Shown here: piece by piece, positions 23,278 through 37,035 of the stretch | Numbering within the stretch: position 1 is the first letter of the stretch | Layout of the letters: each line of letters starts with the position of its first letter | Assembly (NCBI GenBank): GCA_963457665.1 | Contig: OY735202.1 | Location: 47,528,901-47,592,900 of the forward strand | Source of the DNA: Thysanoteuthis rhombus | Taxonomy: Eukaryota > Mollusca > Cephalopoda > Oegopsida > Thysanoteuthidae | Length of the DNA stretch: 64,000 bases | Direction: 5' to 3' | Notes under the pieces: generated by a model | Seen by the model: the letters and a program-made list of their open reading frames with translations, nothing else | Told to the model about the DNA's origin: nothing | The model's database searches: none | Position numbers and translations under genes: made by a program

Positions 23278-23412
23278 AGTTAGAGGCAGATTAACCATTA
23301 GGCTGAGTGATCTTTTCTCTCTTTCTGGCTTTCTTTTCTCCTTGTTTTCTAGGCCAGTGGTGGATTAACTATTCGGCTGAGTAGACTTTTTTCCTTTCTT
23401 TCTTTCTTTTGC
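23278..23412. repeat. Two-unit tandem repeat, unit about 75 bp
   Basis: GGCAGATTAACCATTAGGCT and GGTGGATTAACTATTCGGCT are each followed by GAGT and a pyrimidine tract. Confidence 0.6.
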
Positions 23413-23639
23413 CAAACTCTTACTTCTGAGTTTAGACTTTATTTTCATAAGTAACAACAATGGTGGACGACCGATGACAATGACTAGAAACTACTAACGT
23501 CAGTGACACAGTGACGTATGCAAAAACTGATGACGTATTCCCTCCCACTCATGAAGCCCAACGTAGGTTGACTTGTTTTACTCAAATTTGCAAATCCCAT
23601 TTACAGGAACTATTAATAAATAAGTTGGAAGAAGAAGAA

Positions 23640-23830
23640 GAAGAAGAGATAGAGTGAGAGTTATTCGTAACACTGCTCTTTCCGTAGCTCTCTATGTGAT
23701 TTGGTTCTCAGTTCTTTTTGGTCATCCCATGTTTTGCATCCGTTAGTTATACTTGGTAATACGCATTCGTGGAATAGTTAGAGCTTTTGTCTTTATTCTC
23801 TTCATGTTTAACCGTTTTTTTTTAACTTCT
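23640..23830 (-). mobile_element. LINE fragment, second family
   Basis: The minus strand reads FHECVLPSITNGCKTWDDQK, then ELRTKSHRELRKEQ, matching the CVLPVLTYGSETWTLTKxxENKLR segment of LINE polyproteins. The last part resembles the plus-strand piece at 18064-18165, so both probably belong to one family. The frame is shifted after ELRTK. Confidence 0.6.
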
Positions 23831-23928
23831 CCTCTTTAGATGAGTCACGTTTTATTACTCATCCGATATTTCTGACATCATGGTAACGTCATCGGCGGAT
23901 CTCAAGTGGTTTTATTTTTCCCCATTAC

Positions 23929-23936
23929 TCTCTGTC

Positions 23937-24012
<76 letters not shown>

Positions 24013-24020
24013 TCTCTCTC

Positions 24021-24066
<46 letters not shown>
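23929..24066. repeat. (TCTG)n-(CT)n-(TA)n compound microsatellite
   Basis: TCTG units, then CT units, then about 40 bp of TA units. Confidence 0.96.
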
Positions 24067-24067
<1 letters not shown>

Positions 24068-24146
24068 TCAATATATTAAACTGAATATAGTCATGCGAAA
24101 ACACGTTAAATTCACAATGATTGGATTTGGTTTACATGACACACGC

Positions 24147-24150
<4 letters not shown>

Positions 24151-24222
<72 letters not shown>

Positions 24223-24226
24223 TATG
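24151..24226. repeat. (AT)n microsatellite
   Basis: About 75 bp of AT units after a CA-rich start. Confidence 0.96.
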
Positions 24227-24309
24227 TGGTTGACTACGACGGACATCCTGTTGATTATTTCAGATTGTTTTCATTTTCACATGAGAGACCGTATGCTTGG
24301 ACCTGAAGA

Positions 24310-26330
24310 GCGTAATAGTTGTCCTACTTGACGTACGGAAGCAAGAAAAATTCAACGGGGAAATTAACAAGATGTTCCTCGTCCGACGTATTCAACCAAA
24401 CATGGCATGTGGCAAAGCTGCTCATCAACATTGGAGAAAGAAATATTTCCTTTTTAGAGCAGAGTGAGAATTATTCCTGTTACAAATCTTCATTAGTTTC
24501 GAAAGCTTCAGACTAAACTTCAAATGTTCGATACCAAGAGTTTCTAGCAACATCTTCAGAAAAATAAGTGTCATTGTTTTCTCTGGTACTCTGCAAATCA
24601 AAATAATTCTCGGTATTCAAACGACTTTAGTATCGATTTCACTCTCGTCTACTTCTATTGATAGCGTACAAATATCAAGGTATCGATTGTGCAGGTAATA
24701 ATATCACAGTATTGATTCAATATCAGGGGGACTAAATATAGATTGATATTTATCAACCTCAGCCTAGTCTGCCACCTAGCCACAGCGAGGACTACTTCGT
24801 GGGTATCATACTCGCTTCACCAGCAAATATCTATCAAGTGTAGCTCGTTAATCATCACATTACGGTACGCACCAATGGTGGAGAGTAAAATGTAGTTACA
24901 TAGGTAAGTATGAAGAGATAGCGATGGATGCTAAAAGCAGACTAAAATAGATGAATAAGCAAACTGAAATACATATATTGATACATAGATTCTTGCTGAC
25001 GGAGATTTCCAACTGGATTTATCCGTCCCGCAAACGTACAAAAAAGGTGAACATAAAGAGAAATTCAAATAGACTGACGGATATATTGCCAGATATCTTA
25101 TACAGCACCAATGCTATGATACCAATATTTAAAATTTGTAATATTCAAGAAAAAGCCCATGTCTATAATAACGATTTTCATGCTAACCATTAAGGTCTTG
25201 GATCTTGAAAATGGCTAAACGAAAAGCCGAAAGCGCTCAATCAAAAGCTTTTGGACAATTCATATGTACATCAACCAATGATTTTCGTTCACTTTCGATC
25301 ACTTTCGTTATGAAAACAAAAAAGAGTAAGGATAAAAACTAAAGGAAAATCATAGTTGTTTTTCTGTGGTTCTCAATTTAACATATATTAATGAAGGATT
25401 GCAGCACGAGTACTCATTGCATTAAACATGTGTACGTGCCCGTGTTTTGGGGTATCAGTAGTCGAATTTAAGAATTCAAAGAGCGTTTTATTTGACGCAA
25501 GTCATTTTTTCACATGACTGTACGATACAACTCCCGAAAAAAATAGCTCCCATAGAATTTTTAACTGATGCTCGATTTGAAGAAATTCTGCTTTGCCACC
25601 GATGTAGCCACACATCACGCCTATGATTAAATGCAAATTTGTTTATAACTACTTTCTAGAGTGCTCTTATTCACGCTCAATGTTTTGCACATATTTACGT
25701 AGGCGTTTAGTGTGTTTCTTTGTGCCGTGCGCTAGCGTTAAAATGTCCGTAATCGGCTTAAAATGAACTCCTTGTTGGAGATTTACAGTTATGTAAATGT
25801 CATGCTTGTAACGCTGGGTTAACATCAAACAGCTAGTAGAAAAAGGAACAAATAAAGCGAAAATAAAAGGCTTTTGTGTGGCTATTATGTGTGATGATTG
25901 TGTTTATTTAAAAACTTTCTTTGTCAGCGCTGCCGTTTAATCATTTCATGCCAGCCGAAGGACAGCTTTGACGCTATTATCTCCCTTATCTCTCCTATTT
26001 GCACAGTTATGATAACACTTGATCAGCCATGATGATCCGAAAAGCAAAAACGCCGGAAGCTCAACTTTCTGCACTTACTGGTTATCCGTCATGCTTAAAG
26101 GTTTAATCCTCACTGTCCTGTTGGGGAGACTTGTTGCCACGAATTCACACAGGGAAACGAGACACCTGATTTCAAAGGCAGGATTTGAAAGTTGTCTGCT
26201 GTTTATTTGCATGTTGTACTCGAGTACTAGAAAAAATTCGCCGTTTACTCAGTACATAAGACATTCTTGCATGATTTATAATCGTTGGTGCTTGCACTTT
26301 TTTTCTCACCCTCTCTGTGAATTTCTATCT
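24310..26330. other. No gene recognised; one possible PLE-type 3' hairpin
   Basis: At 25201-25240 the string CTTGAAAATGGCTAAACG, then AAAAGCCGAAAGCGC, fits the hairpin box of the Penelope-like 3' ends. A string near 25270 (TCAACCAATGATTTTCGTTC) recurs near 54557 as TCAACAACCAATGATATTCG. Other open frames (24319, 24951, 26019) show no family motif. Confidence 0.35.
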
Positions 26331-26334
26331 GCCT

Positions 26335-26545
26335 TCCTCTCTCTCCCCCTCTCTCTCTCTTTATCAATTTTTTTTACATTCTCAGTCAATCTCTCTCTTT
26401 TCTCTCAATCCTCCATTCAATCTCTCTTCCAAGATTTCTATCACTCTAAATCTCTCTCCCTCAATGTCTCTGCCAGTCTCTCTGTCTCATTCTCTCTTCT
26501 TAAATGTCTCTCAAACTTCATCTCGCAGTCTATCTCTCTTCTAAT
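26335..26545. repeat. Pyrimidine-rich (CT)n-derived tract
   Basis: Degenerate CTCT blocks separated by AAT and TTT spacers. Its reading as a Ser-Leu-rich protein is an artefact. Confidence 0.8.
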
Positions 26546-26590
26546 CAATCGTGCACACACTGTAACATGAAATGAGACGCCCAGATAAAA

Positions 26591-26591
<1 letters not shown>

Positions 26592-26656
<65 letters not shown>
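26592..26656. repeat. (TA)n-(GT)n compound microsatellite
   Basis: About 43 bp of TA units, then about 22 bp of GT units. Confidence 0.96.
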
Positions 26657-27494
26657 TGGGTATAACATTCCAAGGTTTATTCGTACTGTTGAACATTATT
26701 TGTATTGCTTTTATCGTTGCCACAACATTTCAATCGATTCATTCTACAGCCTTCTGAGCGGCGTAAGAAGCTCTTCTAGATTGATCAAGCAGAAAAATAA
26801 GCTTAAAAACGAAATGCTAAACATAAGACTAAGTATAACAATTTAAAGCGCTTCGTGAGGAAATAATTTACAGTAAACTTTATTCGAACGTTCAAGAATT
26901 TTTTTGCTGAATTTTATTTTCACAATTTTGGACTCTATCTTTGCAGGCCACAACAGACGGACCGGTTCCTACGCCATTGCTTCTCCAGGTGTACAATCTT
27001 TAAGGAAATAAATAGTTCTTTTTCAGAAAGAGTGAGTGTAGAGAAAAGAATGATGATTAATATATAATACCATGAATGCAAGACACACAGATGATACCAT
27101 ATTCAGCAACCGTGCAGCATAAGAAATTCCATCTTATACAATGGGATGAACCCCAATTCCTTCCCTGCTGAGCGAAAAGGACCACACCGCGCAGAAATCC
27201 ACTTTTACGTCCGACGGGATAATGTACGTCACTTCCTTCGATTTCCTCGCTCTCCAACAATGTTCCCTATCTATTATTTGGACAATTATTTCTTTCACTT
27301 GCTTTATTCCCATCTACAAATTATCTTGAAACATTATCCAAATCGTTTCCAATGTAAGGTGACACAGTATAAAGAGATTCCTCGAGAGTTATCTCATCAG
27401 CCGTTCCTGCTTTCATTGCCTTAATCACCATCTATGTCTTGAATAACTGTCACCGCAGAAGAACTGCCATTGTAAGAAGACTATGAACAAAGCC

Positions 27495-27731
27495 AATTTC
27501 TCGTGAGATATCTATGGCAATGGGCAGGTCGTGTTGTATGAATGTCAGACAACCGCTGGACACCATGGATCATACACGAAACTGGGGCTGACAGAAAATA
27601 AGGTGGCATGACGTTTGAGATAGGTTCAAGATAGATTGGTGCCAGGGCGCCTAGGATAGAGAAATCCGATGGATCTTAGGGAAGGTCTGTGTCCAAAACG
27701 GATGTTAAAAGGCTGATGATGATGATGTTAA
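27495..27731 (+). mobile_element. RTE-like LINE, 5'-truncated copy 5 (old)
   Basis: RYLWQWAGRVV, TTAGGGAAGGTCTGTGTCC and the end GTTAAAAGGCTGATGATGATG place it as a shorter and more diverged copy. The segment for TWIPRDH is shortened. Confidence 0.7.
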
Positions 27732-28046
27732 TGTGGCGAGTTGTTCTAACAAAACAAAAGCGTCCTTATATGCGGGCTTGGTATTTATGAGAAAGGCCAC
27801 AAAAGAGTGAGACCATTGTACGTAGCAATCTTAATTTCGTTTGGCTCCAGGAAACAATCCAGTCGCCCTATTACACTCGTGTTCTTTGTGACGAACCAAT
27901 TTGGGGCTTGGATTCGGAAAAAAATGTCTCGCATTGTACATAAGTATACACAAAAAGTTATAAATACGCAGAAAGGGGGCCTTTTTCGGACCAGGAAGGA
28001 CTATTTCAGAAGGAAGAGTGGTTTGCCTGCGCAAATGATATCAACT

Positions 28047-28096
28047 TTCTCTGTCTCTGTCTGTCAGTCTGTCTGTCTGTCTGTCTCACTCACTCA

Positions 28097-28180
<84 letters not shown>
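28047..28180. repeat. (TCTG)n-(CT)n microsatellite
   Basis: TCTG units, a CACT patch, then more than 75 bp of CT units. Confidence 0.96.
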
Positions 28181-28182
<2 letters not shown>

Positions 28183-28781
28183 GGGTGAATAAAAACTAAA
28201 AAGGGTACTAACACACCCTCGATTGACGCATATGACCCAGAGGGTAAGTTTTGAGGATGAGGTGACCAAACTTAGACAGGAGGACATATATTGCCCAATT
28301 CTTTTTTGTTCAAAGTGCATTCCCAGTACATTCTTTTCGTGATTGGTTTCCCAGAGGTTTCCAATGTTGCATTCCACATTTAATTCTTTATCTTTCCTTA
28401 CTTTACAATCATTAAACTAGGCATGTGAGATAGCAACCCTATGACTTTTTCATCACTAGTTCATATCGTCACTTTTTTTTTTTTTCGACTAGTTTTTCTT
28501 TCCTTTTGAAAATTGCCATTTTAGCCGATAAGAGTGATCTTAGATTGCATAACTTTGTAGCATGTAAATGTCATCGTAAGAATTGAAGACAGTCATAAAT
28601 GGCCAAACAATTGCTTTTGCCTGTTTAAACCCTATTCTAGGTGACCTGCGTCTACCCCTCTCTGGCAACATTGCCAATATTGATGAATGAGTGGTCAAGT
28701 TTTGATGTAGCAACCAGTCGATACTGAATCAGAATCTACCCATGATAGCCCAAATCATCGACGGCTTCATTCGAAGTGCTA

Positions 28782-29560
<779 letters not shown>

Positions 29561-29564
29561 AGCA

Positions 29565-30660
29565 GACTTGTACAACCTCACAACCCTTCTCCATCGTCTT
29601 ATCTCCATTGTCAATTCCTCTTCATTGCCCAAGATAGTTGTTCAGTTGTTCTTCTACATAGGAAAACACTTCAGAACACTCACCGCCATATCTCTCCCGT
29701 TTACCTGTGAGTTCTGTACTGCTTAGTCAGCTAATCTGCCGCTGAATTAGCCAAATAACCTTGTGATTTCTGACTTTTAGATTCAAAATTGAGTCCATTG
29801 TTAAAACCATTGAAATCCTTTGCACACGATGCCATAATTCTAAACCACGTCTCTGAAACTGCTTATCATTTTCTTGTTTTTCTATAATTTTTTTTGTTTT
29901 TAATTCATCATTTTCCAATACCATACAACATTTCCTCCTTTGTTTTTATTTATCATCTTACTATGATGAAGTCTAAGAACAATGTTCAACGTGATTAGTG
30001 CCAAAAGACGTTAATTAACGTTCCCCTTTATAAAAATTGCTCCTCGTCTACACTTCATCATTTGTACTTTTAAGTGACTAAGACCTGCATTCCAGCGACA
30101 CTATTTAGTCTCTTGGAGATCCACATTGTTCTAATACTAACCCACAAACGCCTGTGCTAATTTCTACGCGTTGGCGCCCCTGATGTTAACTACAGGTCAA
30201 ATTTGCAAAATTTGAATTACCGCATATTTCGGCCCATAAGGTGACGTTTAGGGTAATTTTTTTGTATTTTTTGTTTCGAAAATGCACCAAGAATATGTTT
30301 ATCCTATACTTTAAAAACTGCCAAGGCGATGCATTACACATTTGATCACAAATAGAGAGACAAAATCTGATAACCGAATTCAAATCATCAATGATAACAC
30401 AGACCAAACTTTTTTGATAATCGTGTAGCAGCGAAACTTTGATTTGGCTCTGAATACGCCTGCGCTGAGTTCCATCTGTAGTCATTGGGACCAATAACTT
30501 TTTATCTGGTCTGCTTCAATATTAGGGAAAGGAATTAATGAATGAGTACATTAGTATTCGTCTCACTTCGTTATATCCTGACCGGGCAATTGTAGTAAAT
30601 TGGCTGCTAGATCTATTGCCAGTCACAACTACTAAAATCGACTTCTAATCGAATTAGTTT
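29565..30660. other. No recognised feature
   Basis: Ordinary AT-rich DNA. Minus-strand open frames at 29727-29924 and 30186-30494 lack motifs and splice support. Confidence 0.35.
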
Positions 30661-30663
30661 AGT

Positions 30664-30860
30664 GTCATCACCATCATCACCATCACCAACCTTTTAACGT
30701 ACGTCGTTGCACATAAACTTTGTCCAAGATTCACCAGACCTCTCGATCGTGGCGGTCGCGGAAACTGTACTTTCTGAAATTGTCTAGTTCGTCATGCCAT
30801 CATATTTTCTGTCGGCCACAGTTTTTCTTGTAACGTCTTTGGATCTACGTAAAAAGATCA
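30664..30860 (-). mobile_element. RTE-like LINE, 5'-truncated copy 6
   Basis: Minus strand: the 3' tail (ATCACCATCATCACCATC on the plus strand) is followed by AACCTTTTAACGTACGTCG (the QRRTLK end) and then CGAGAGGTCTGGTGAATC and the DELDNFRK segment. Old, with many substitutions; only about 200 bp are clear. Confidence 0.75.
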
Positions 30861-30999
30861 TTCATGATTTTGCATGATACTAGATAGCATACAGCGCACG
30901 TTTCTATTCGCATTGTGGCCAATACCACCAAAGTGGTCTCGATCTTCGAAGAGGCCATGATTATGGCGTTAATGATTCTCATAATGATAGTTTTCAACT

Positions 31000-33600
31000 T
31001 CATCTCCGATAATTTTTACTATTAATTATTATCTGGCAGATTAATTACTCTGGGAAATCTTTTTGATGCACTGATGCTTGTTTTGCCTTAGTCCTGCGGT
31101 TTGCCTCGCAGCAAAATTTAGTTGATACAATTGATACAATGAGAGATTCCTGAGGAGACAGATTTAATGGTACAGGGGTGGGGATTAAATTTTTTGATGG
31201 CTTTGAAAAATATAACAATGGAAAAATAGACACGTTAATAAACAATGAGATAGTGGATAATCCACTGAATTTGCACCAATAATTTTAGGTAAATATTTAG
31301 AATATTCCCATGCAACAATGTCAGTAACAAGCGTGGTTCGTTTGTTTTCCTTCATTTTTTTTTCACTACACATACCTCTCTCTCTCACACACACACACAC
31401 ATATACAAACATGTATGCAGAAACAGAAAGGGGTAGAGAATGCGTAGTGAGGAAGCTAATTACCTAACCACATGACGTCACTTTACCACACATTTGTAGT
31501 CGTTTCACGGTGAGTGCCCCAGGTTATTTTTATAAGCATCAACCTGTGTGGTACATACGTTCATCAAGTTTAAAATCATAAGTTTTCATCTCAGATGAGA
31601 TGATGATATATGCCTTCGTATATTATCCGTATTATTGGCATAGTTTTCCATCATGACCATAGAGAACCGAGTAAAATGGTTTGGGGACTGAATCAATGAA
31701 ATTTTGCCATCGATCACTTTCCCACGGTTGTTTGCTGCCATGCTTACTGATTCTACCTCTCACCACAAAAAAGATAGTATTAGTGAACACATACTGGAAA
31801 GTGTTCGATAATAAAAGAGCCTGTTTATTTTAATGTGATCATTGGGAGGTCAGGTTTAGTGACAAGGGAAAGCTGACAAGCCTGAGAAATGGAATTGGTA
31901 AGAAGATTCTTTGCCAGTGAAATTGATTATAATGTGTTATCGAAAGCTAAATAATGAGATTCAATCCTAATTTATCCATCAAAAACTCACTTTATTCAAA
32001 ACTAGAAGTGGTCACTTTCCTCGTTTTAAATCCTGCATTATGAAGTGTTTCTTAAAGGATTGAAGCAACTTTTAAGAGGATACAGCAAGAACAAGTTTTA
32101 GGATAAGTAATTTTTTTTTATCGCAGTCTATTTTCCCTCAATTTCTAATAGAGCTTCATTGAAGAACTTGCCTGCATCGCTGGCGATCGGCAGATCAACA
32201 ATAGACGTGGGATCTGCTTAAAAATTTCCGCCCACGAAGTCAGTCCATTCATGTTTTTTTATGATTTTTAATTAAATGCCGAAAGTCATTGTCTAAAAGT
32301 TGAGCATAGGTTTTAATTTCCAAAAGTCAACTATAATAATGAAAGATAACTAGATTCTGACCGATAAAAATGTCGGTCAAATGAGAGTCTCGAACAATGG
32401 TATTCACAATGAAAAAACTAAAAGAATTAGATCAAAACTACAATTTTTTTCGTAAATCTTTTTTTTAAAGACCACAGAGTAATCGACGGGTACTAGCTAA
32501 AATCTTACTTTTCATAAAAGGAGTCGAATTGGTTGGGCTTGTGACAACAAAGTAATCAAGAAGGTAAAATTGCCATCAAACACAGATGATAGAAAATTTT
32601 TAGCGTAAAAATACATTGACATTTTATATGCGTATATACACATACACAAGTATAAACATTTATGCACTTCCTGGGGTGTAAACAAAGAACAACAAAACAA
32701 CTTTTGAATATAAAGGTCCCCGACAGAAAACGGTTGAAATAGAGAGATGGAGTGGCGATTAGTTGTTCGTTAGGAACCTAATCTCCGAGATGTCCTGTTT
32801 TTGCTTAAACAAAAATCTGATCAGCCACCCCCCAGGTATAATCTTTCCACAGGCCTACATACGACATTTCATTGAAATATATAAAGGAATAACGGTGTCA
32901 TCCTCTTGAAAAAAAGGAGACAACGACAACAATGTCAACGGCAGCGACGACGACGACGACGACGACGACGAAGACAGACCTGCATAGCGAATGATTCTCG
33001 GTGACTTCTTTTCGCCGGGGATAATAAAATGAAAATAAAATTAGACAACAATCAATAATGGCAATGCCCCATCTGAGAAACCCGGACTACAAGAATAACA
33101 CTTGTAAAAAAAAAAAAAAACTGTTCCAGATTATCACGCATGAACTTTCAAGAAAATGACCCATTAGATATTTGGGTTACGAGCCGACACTCGGTCAGAC
33201 AGAGAGACAGATCTTGGGCTTCTAGCGTTTGATGTTAACCTGTGGATTTCCACCAAGGCCTATAATTAAGTTTTGCTGGGGTGTAGAAGTCATGAGCAGG
33301 TATAAAAAGCGAGAACAAATACGAGTCGAATCAGTGCTTCATTGAAATAACGTCGTTTTCTCTCGTCAGAGGTTACTTTTTCTCGTCCACAGTCAAGGAC
33401 GACCCATATAACCTAAAATTCCAGGTGACGAACTCCCTCACCTGTTATTAGTGGGGTGGATTTCTTTGCATTCACTTCAAGGCCACCGTATTGTAATCAT
33501 TTGCTTTGTTTAAAAACACATGCTTATTAAAAAAAAATGCCGACAATTGTCTCATTATGGATAACACCGACATGTCATAAGTTGCTTTTTTCACTTAGAT
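31000..33600. other. No gene recognised; small simple repeats
   Basis: Contains a short (CT)(CA) run at 31376-31402 and a (GAC)n run at 32945-32972, the only GC-rich trinucleotide array in the window. No open frame has coding character. Confidence 0.35.
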
Positions 33601-33610
33601 AGTTATGATT

Positions 33611-33760
33611 GCATTATGTAACAGTACTTAAGCACTAAAAACCAACTAGATGCATTTATTTAAGTTTAAGTAGGTGAGTAATGCATTAGTATGCTCATAC
33701 ATTCATACATCTAGCTGTTTTTAGTACTCACGAACTGTTACAAGTACTGTTACATAATGC
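33611..33760. mobile_element. Foldback/MITE-like element with long inverted ends
   Basis: GCATTATGTAACAGTACT (33611-33628) and AGTACTGTTACATAATGC (33743-33760) are perfect 18 bp inverted copies. Inside them CTAAAAACCAACTAGATGCA and ATACATCTAGCTGTTTTTAG continue the pairing with a few mismatches and a small offset. Total length is about 150 bp with no open frame. No clear target duplication is seen. Confidence 0.7.
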
Positions 33761-33779
33761 AAGCATTGCTGTCTTAGAG

Positions 33780-34925
33780 TAAAAGACAATTTATGACCGT
33801 TCGTTGTTAACTCGTAATAAGACAATTACCCACTTTTTTATAGATTGGTAATAAATCAGAGGAAGATCTATGTCCAACAACAAACGTAAAAAAAATTGAT
33901 GACGATGATGATGAGGGGGGGGGTGTATGTGCGTTTGTATATACATATATCAAGCTTTAACCAAGTCTGGCATATGGCTACGCATGTTTTTGCTTTTTAA
34001 CTTCTTTCCCAAAGATTGCGTGCCGGGAAATAAAGCTGCGTAACGGATATGAAGTACATCAAACCTCCTAATTACTTGGATCTCAATGAATATTTCACCA
34101 CCGATATCTAATCAGAGCAAGAGTCTTCTCTCAAATATCTTGAATTGAAACTTGGTTATCATTTTCAAATAGATTACACAGCGCCAGGGATTGAAAAACG
34201 GAATGTCCGCAAGGATGATAAGATATTTGGAACTTGCTTACCGAAATTCGAAAACTGACTCCTGCCATTAGCGGCAAACAAATCTAATTTATTTTATGGG
34301 GAGAAGTATTGTAGAAGCATTATTATTACTCATTGCTACTATTGACCTTCATATCAGTCTTTGTTGCTTTCTATTGCTACGAAAATTGAGATGAAGGTAT
34401 ATAGTAAATGATTGCAATATCATTCCTAACAATATACTGAGCTCAATAGTCAAATCCTCGTTGGTTAACGGGTTTAGGCTTAGAGAGCAGAACGCTCCAA
34501 CCCCAACTTGCAGAAAATAACAATGAATGGTAGAAGTGATAACGACACAGAATCACCCAATCGGGTTCAGAATAGAAATTCAAGCGTTAGTCTCAAGAAT
34601 TGGAGGTAAAAGAGGTTAGTACATTCTTTTTCTCACGATATCTTGTTTTGTTTCATTGAGACGATGACAATTCAAGAGGGTCGGTAGGGCAAGGCACGGG
34701 TAGGTTTAGGTTTACGCCTTCTGAAGCGTAATACTGAATGTTTACAGACAAGATAAGATTGTTCTATCAAATGTTCCAAGTTTTTTTTCAATTCGTTGGA
34801 CTACATTACACTCCTCGAGACTACTATACACGCTGAAGAATCGAATTGCATCATTTGATCTCAGATCTTTATATTCTACTTAAATGTCACATGCAACAAA
34901 CATGTTAACGAAAAGAACACTGTGA
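33780..34925. other. No gene recognised
   Basis: Near 33860-33925 AGGAAGATCTATGTCCAACA, then GACGATGATGATGAG, is a tiny remnant of an RTE-like LINE 3' end. Nothing else is assigned. Confidence 0.4.
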
Positions 34926-34934
34926 TCAAAGTCA

Positions 34935-35551
34935 GAAATGCAGAGCTATAGAAAGTAAACTGCATTACTACCTGGGATAACTAATCTCAATGAAATCCTT
35001 AGAAGAAAAAATGAACGAAGAATCAACCTTGATTGGCAAGCATTCGGTAAAGCAAGTTCAACATACAAGAAACAAAAAGATCCCATTAGTTTCGAAAAGA
35101 AGCATCTACAGCCAATGTGCCTTCCTGATAGTCACCTATGGAGCTGAAACATGGAAACTAACCAAAAGATTGACTCTCAAACTGGAAATCATGCAAACGG
35201 CACGAGACAAGATCATGCTTAACGTGACATAGAGTGATCACATAACAACAAAGTATATTAGAGGAAAATAGGAGTCAGAGTCATTATAAAATGGATTCGA
35301 AAACTCAAATGGCAATGGGCAAACTATATTGTAAGAATGACATACAACTGCTGATAATCAAGACTAAAAACGTGGATCCCCAGAGATCATATGCAGAATT
35401 GAGACCATCAGGAAATGAGACAACTTAGGTTCTGAAGATATTAGCGCCACGACGCCCACAATCAAGGGGCCTGGGGAATCTTGGGGAAGGTCTATATTCA
35501 ACGATGGACGTGAAAAGGCTTCAGCTCTTGGGTATGATGGTGATGATGACT
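34935..35551 (+). mobile_element. RTE-like LINE, 5'-truncated copy 7
   Basis: This is one of the two longest copies. It starts around the YLGRRIS segment (in broken frames), then reads LKRSIYSQCAFLIVTYGAET and WKLTKRLTLKLEIMQTARDK in one open frame. Later blocks (KLKWQW, TWIPRDHM, FNDGRKKA-like end) are in shifted frames. It ends TGATGGTGATGATGAC. Confidence 0.85.
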
Positions 35552-35559
35552 ATGGAACA

Positions 35560-36355
35560 GATATGTCATTATTTTTTTCGACTTGAACTTCTGTCATCTC
35601 AAGTTCTATTACTTTTTATCGTAATTTCGAGATCGACATTTTACGATTCGCTATCCAAACAATTAAACAGATTTGAAAGTTTTGATTTTGAATTTTGAAT
35701 TTCAAAAGTAGTGTTCAATATAATACATGTAACACTCAGATGCGTTTATAAATACCTGTTGCTACGTTGGGAATTTTTTAATAGTCAAAGAGCTCTCCCC
35801 CCTCCCCTCCCGGACAGTTATTTGTTTCTATCACCACATATCAATGATTACGTCAGACCAAGAAGATCCATTTAGATACTATTTGTTACACTTATCTGTC
35901 GTACCAAAAATCTTGTGTACCAAATAATTCAAATTGTTGGAGTAAGTTCGAGATTGTCTCAGTCTTCTCACGATACTGATAGGCGTAGGTGAAAAATTAC
36001 CCCTAGATTTAGTTCTCACTTTTGTGATCTGTTTGAGTATCAGGAAGCCCCCACCTGAACTGAAGTGATATCAAGGTTTTAATCACGACATACCACAGGA
36101 ATTTTGAGAAAATATATCCGTTAGAAAACACTGTGTTGAATCCAACGTCACATGGGAGAGAAGCTACCGTACTTTATTCATTAGTTTATCTTCGTGAGAG
36201 AAATTCTTTACCTTTAAGTTGAAGCGAGCATTGTTACAGACATAAAAATAAACAAAAAAACACTGTCCATTATATAAGTCGACTTGATGCTGATTTTCAA
36301 AGGAAACAATTCCTTTTGTAATCTTCACATAGCTTGTATTTACTACGTACTTAAT
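35560..36355. other. No recognised feature
   Basis: AT-rich DNA without repeats shared in the window. Confidence 0.35.
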
Positions 36356-36359
36356 CAGG

Positions 36360-36705
36360 TCATCATCACCGCAAATTCGCTTGCTCGTATGGACAAGTTT
36401 CTATTGCTATGACTGAGATTTTCTTTTAAATGGTGGAGAGGCTGCCCCCATGAATGTCCCCCAACCTTGAGGACCAGGATTTTGTGTAAAGGCATGCTTG
36501 CTTTCCATCCTGAGAGAGTTGAGACCCTATGATGGTCGATACGTGCCTTCCAACTCAACCACCAGCTTGGAGTGCACTCAATTAGCTACTGAATGCTCAG
36601 GGAAATTTGTCCTGTGGGTTTCCCACACTCATCGCTTGTACCGGGAATCAAACGCGTGACCTTCTGCGTTTACCAGTGATTAATAAAAGCTGAGTAGGTG
36701 GAATA
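36360..36705 (-). mobile_element. SINE-like element, family E
   Basis: On the minus strand CACTGGTAAACGCAGAAGGT, then CACGCGTTTGATTCCCGG, gives a good tRNA-type B box (GTTTGATTCCC). It is followed by about 280 bp of moderately GC-rich sequence including GTGTGGGAAACCCACAGG. A tRNA-derived head with an unrelated body is the simplest reading. Only one copy is seen here, so the family status is inferred. Confidence 0.45.
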
Positions 36706-36754
36706 TCCTCCCCAGCTAAAATATTGGCACAATACGATCTTCCTGAACCAATTT

Positions 36755-36830
36755 CTCAATATTTGGTCTCGTGCCGAAGTGAGCTAGACAGCTCAATATT
36801 TGGTTTGGTGCCGATCAAAGCTAGAGTCGG
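36755..36830. repeat. Two-unit short tandem repeat
   Basis: CTCAATATTTGGTCTCGTGC and CTCAATATTTGGTTTGGTGC recur about 45 bp apart, each followed by CGA and AGCTAGA-like text. Confidence 0.5.
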
Positions 36831-37035
36831 TGTATATCTCTAAAGTCGATTAAAAGATATATGAAGGCCCTAATTTAAGAAAATATTCATGCAATTACGC
36901 ACACTGTGATAAGGATCTCTTGCAGCATAAATTACCGGCCATGTCACTCAAGAAAAAATTTGCTAAATACCTTTAGCATAGCATTCATCATTAAGATTTT
37001 TCTTCGTTTTTAATCGTAATCGAAATTGAAATCGT

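Noticed and set aside
26019-26570. Open frame of 183 codons
   Set aside because: Its second half is a degenerate CT tract and the first half has no motif or splice support.
34690-34735. TTAGG-like strings as telomeric repeats
   Set aside because: Only isolated GGTTTAGG-type strings; no tandem array.
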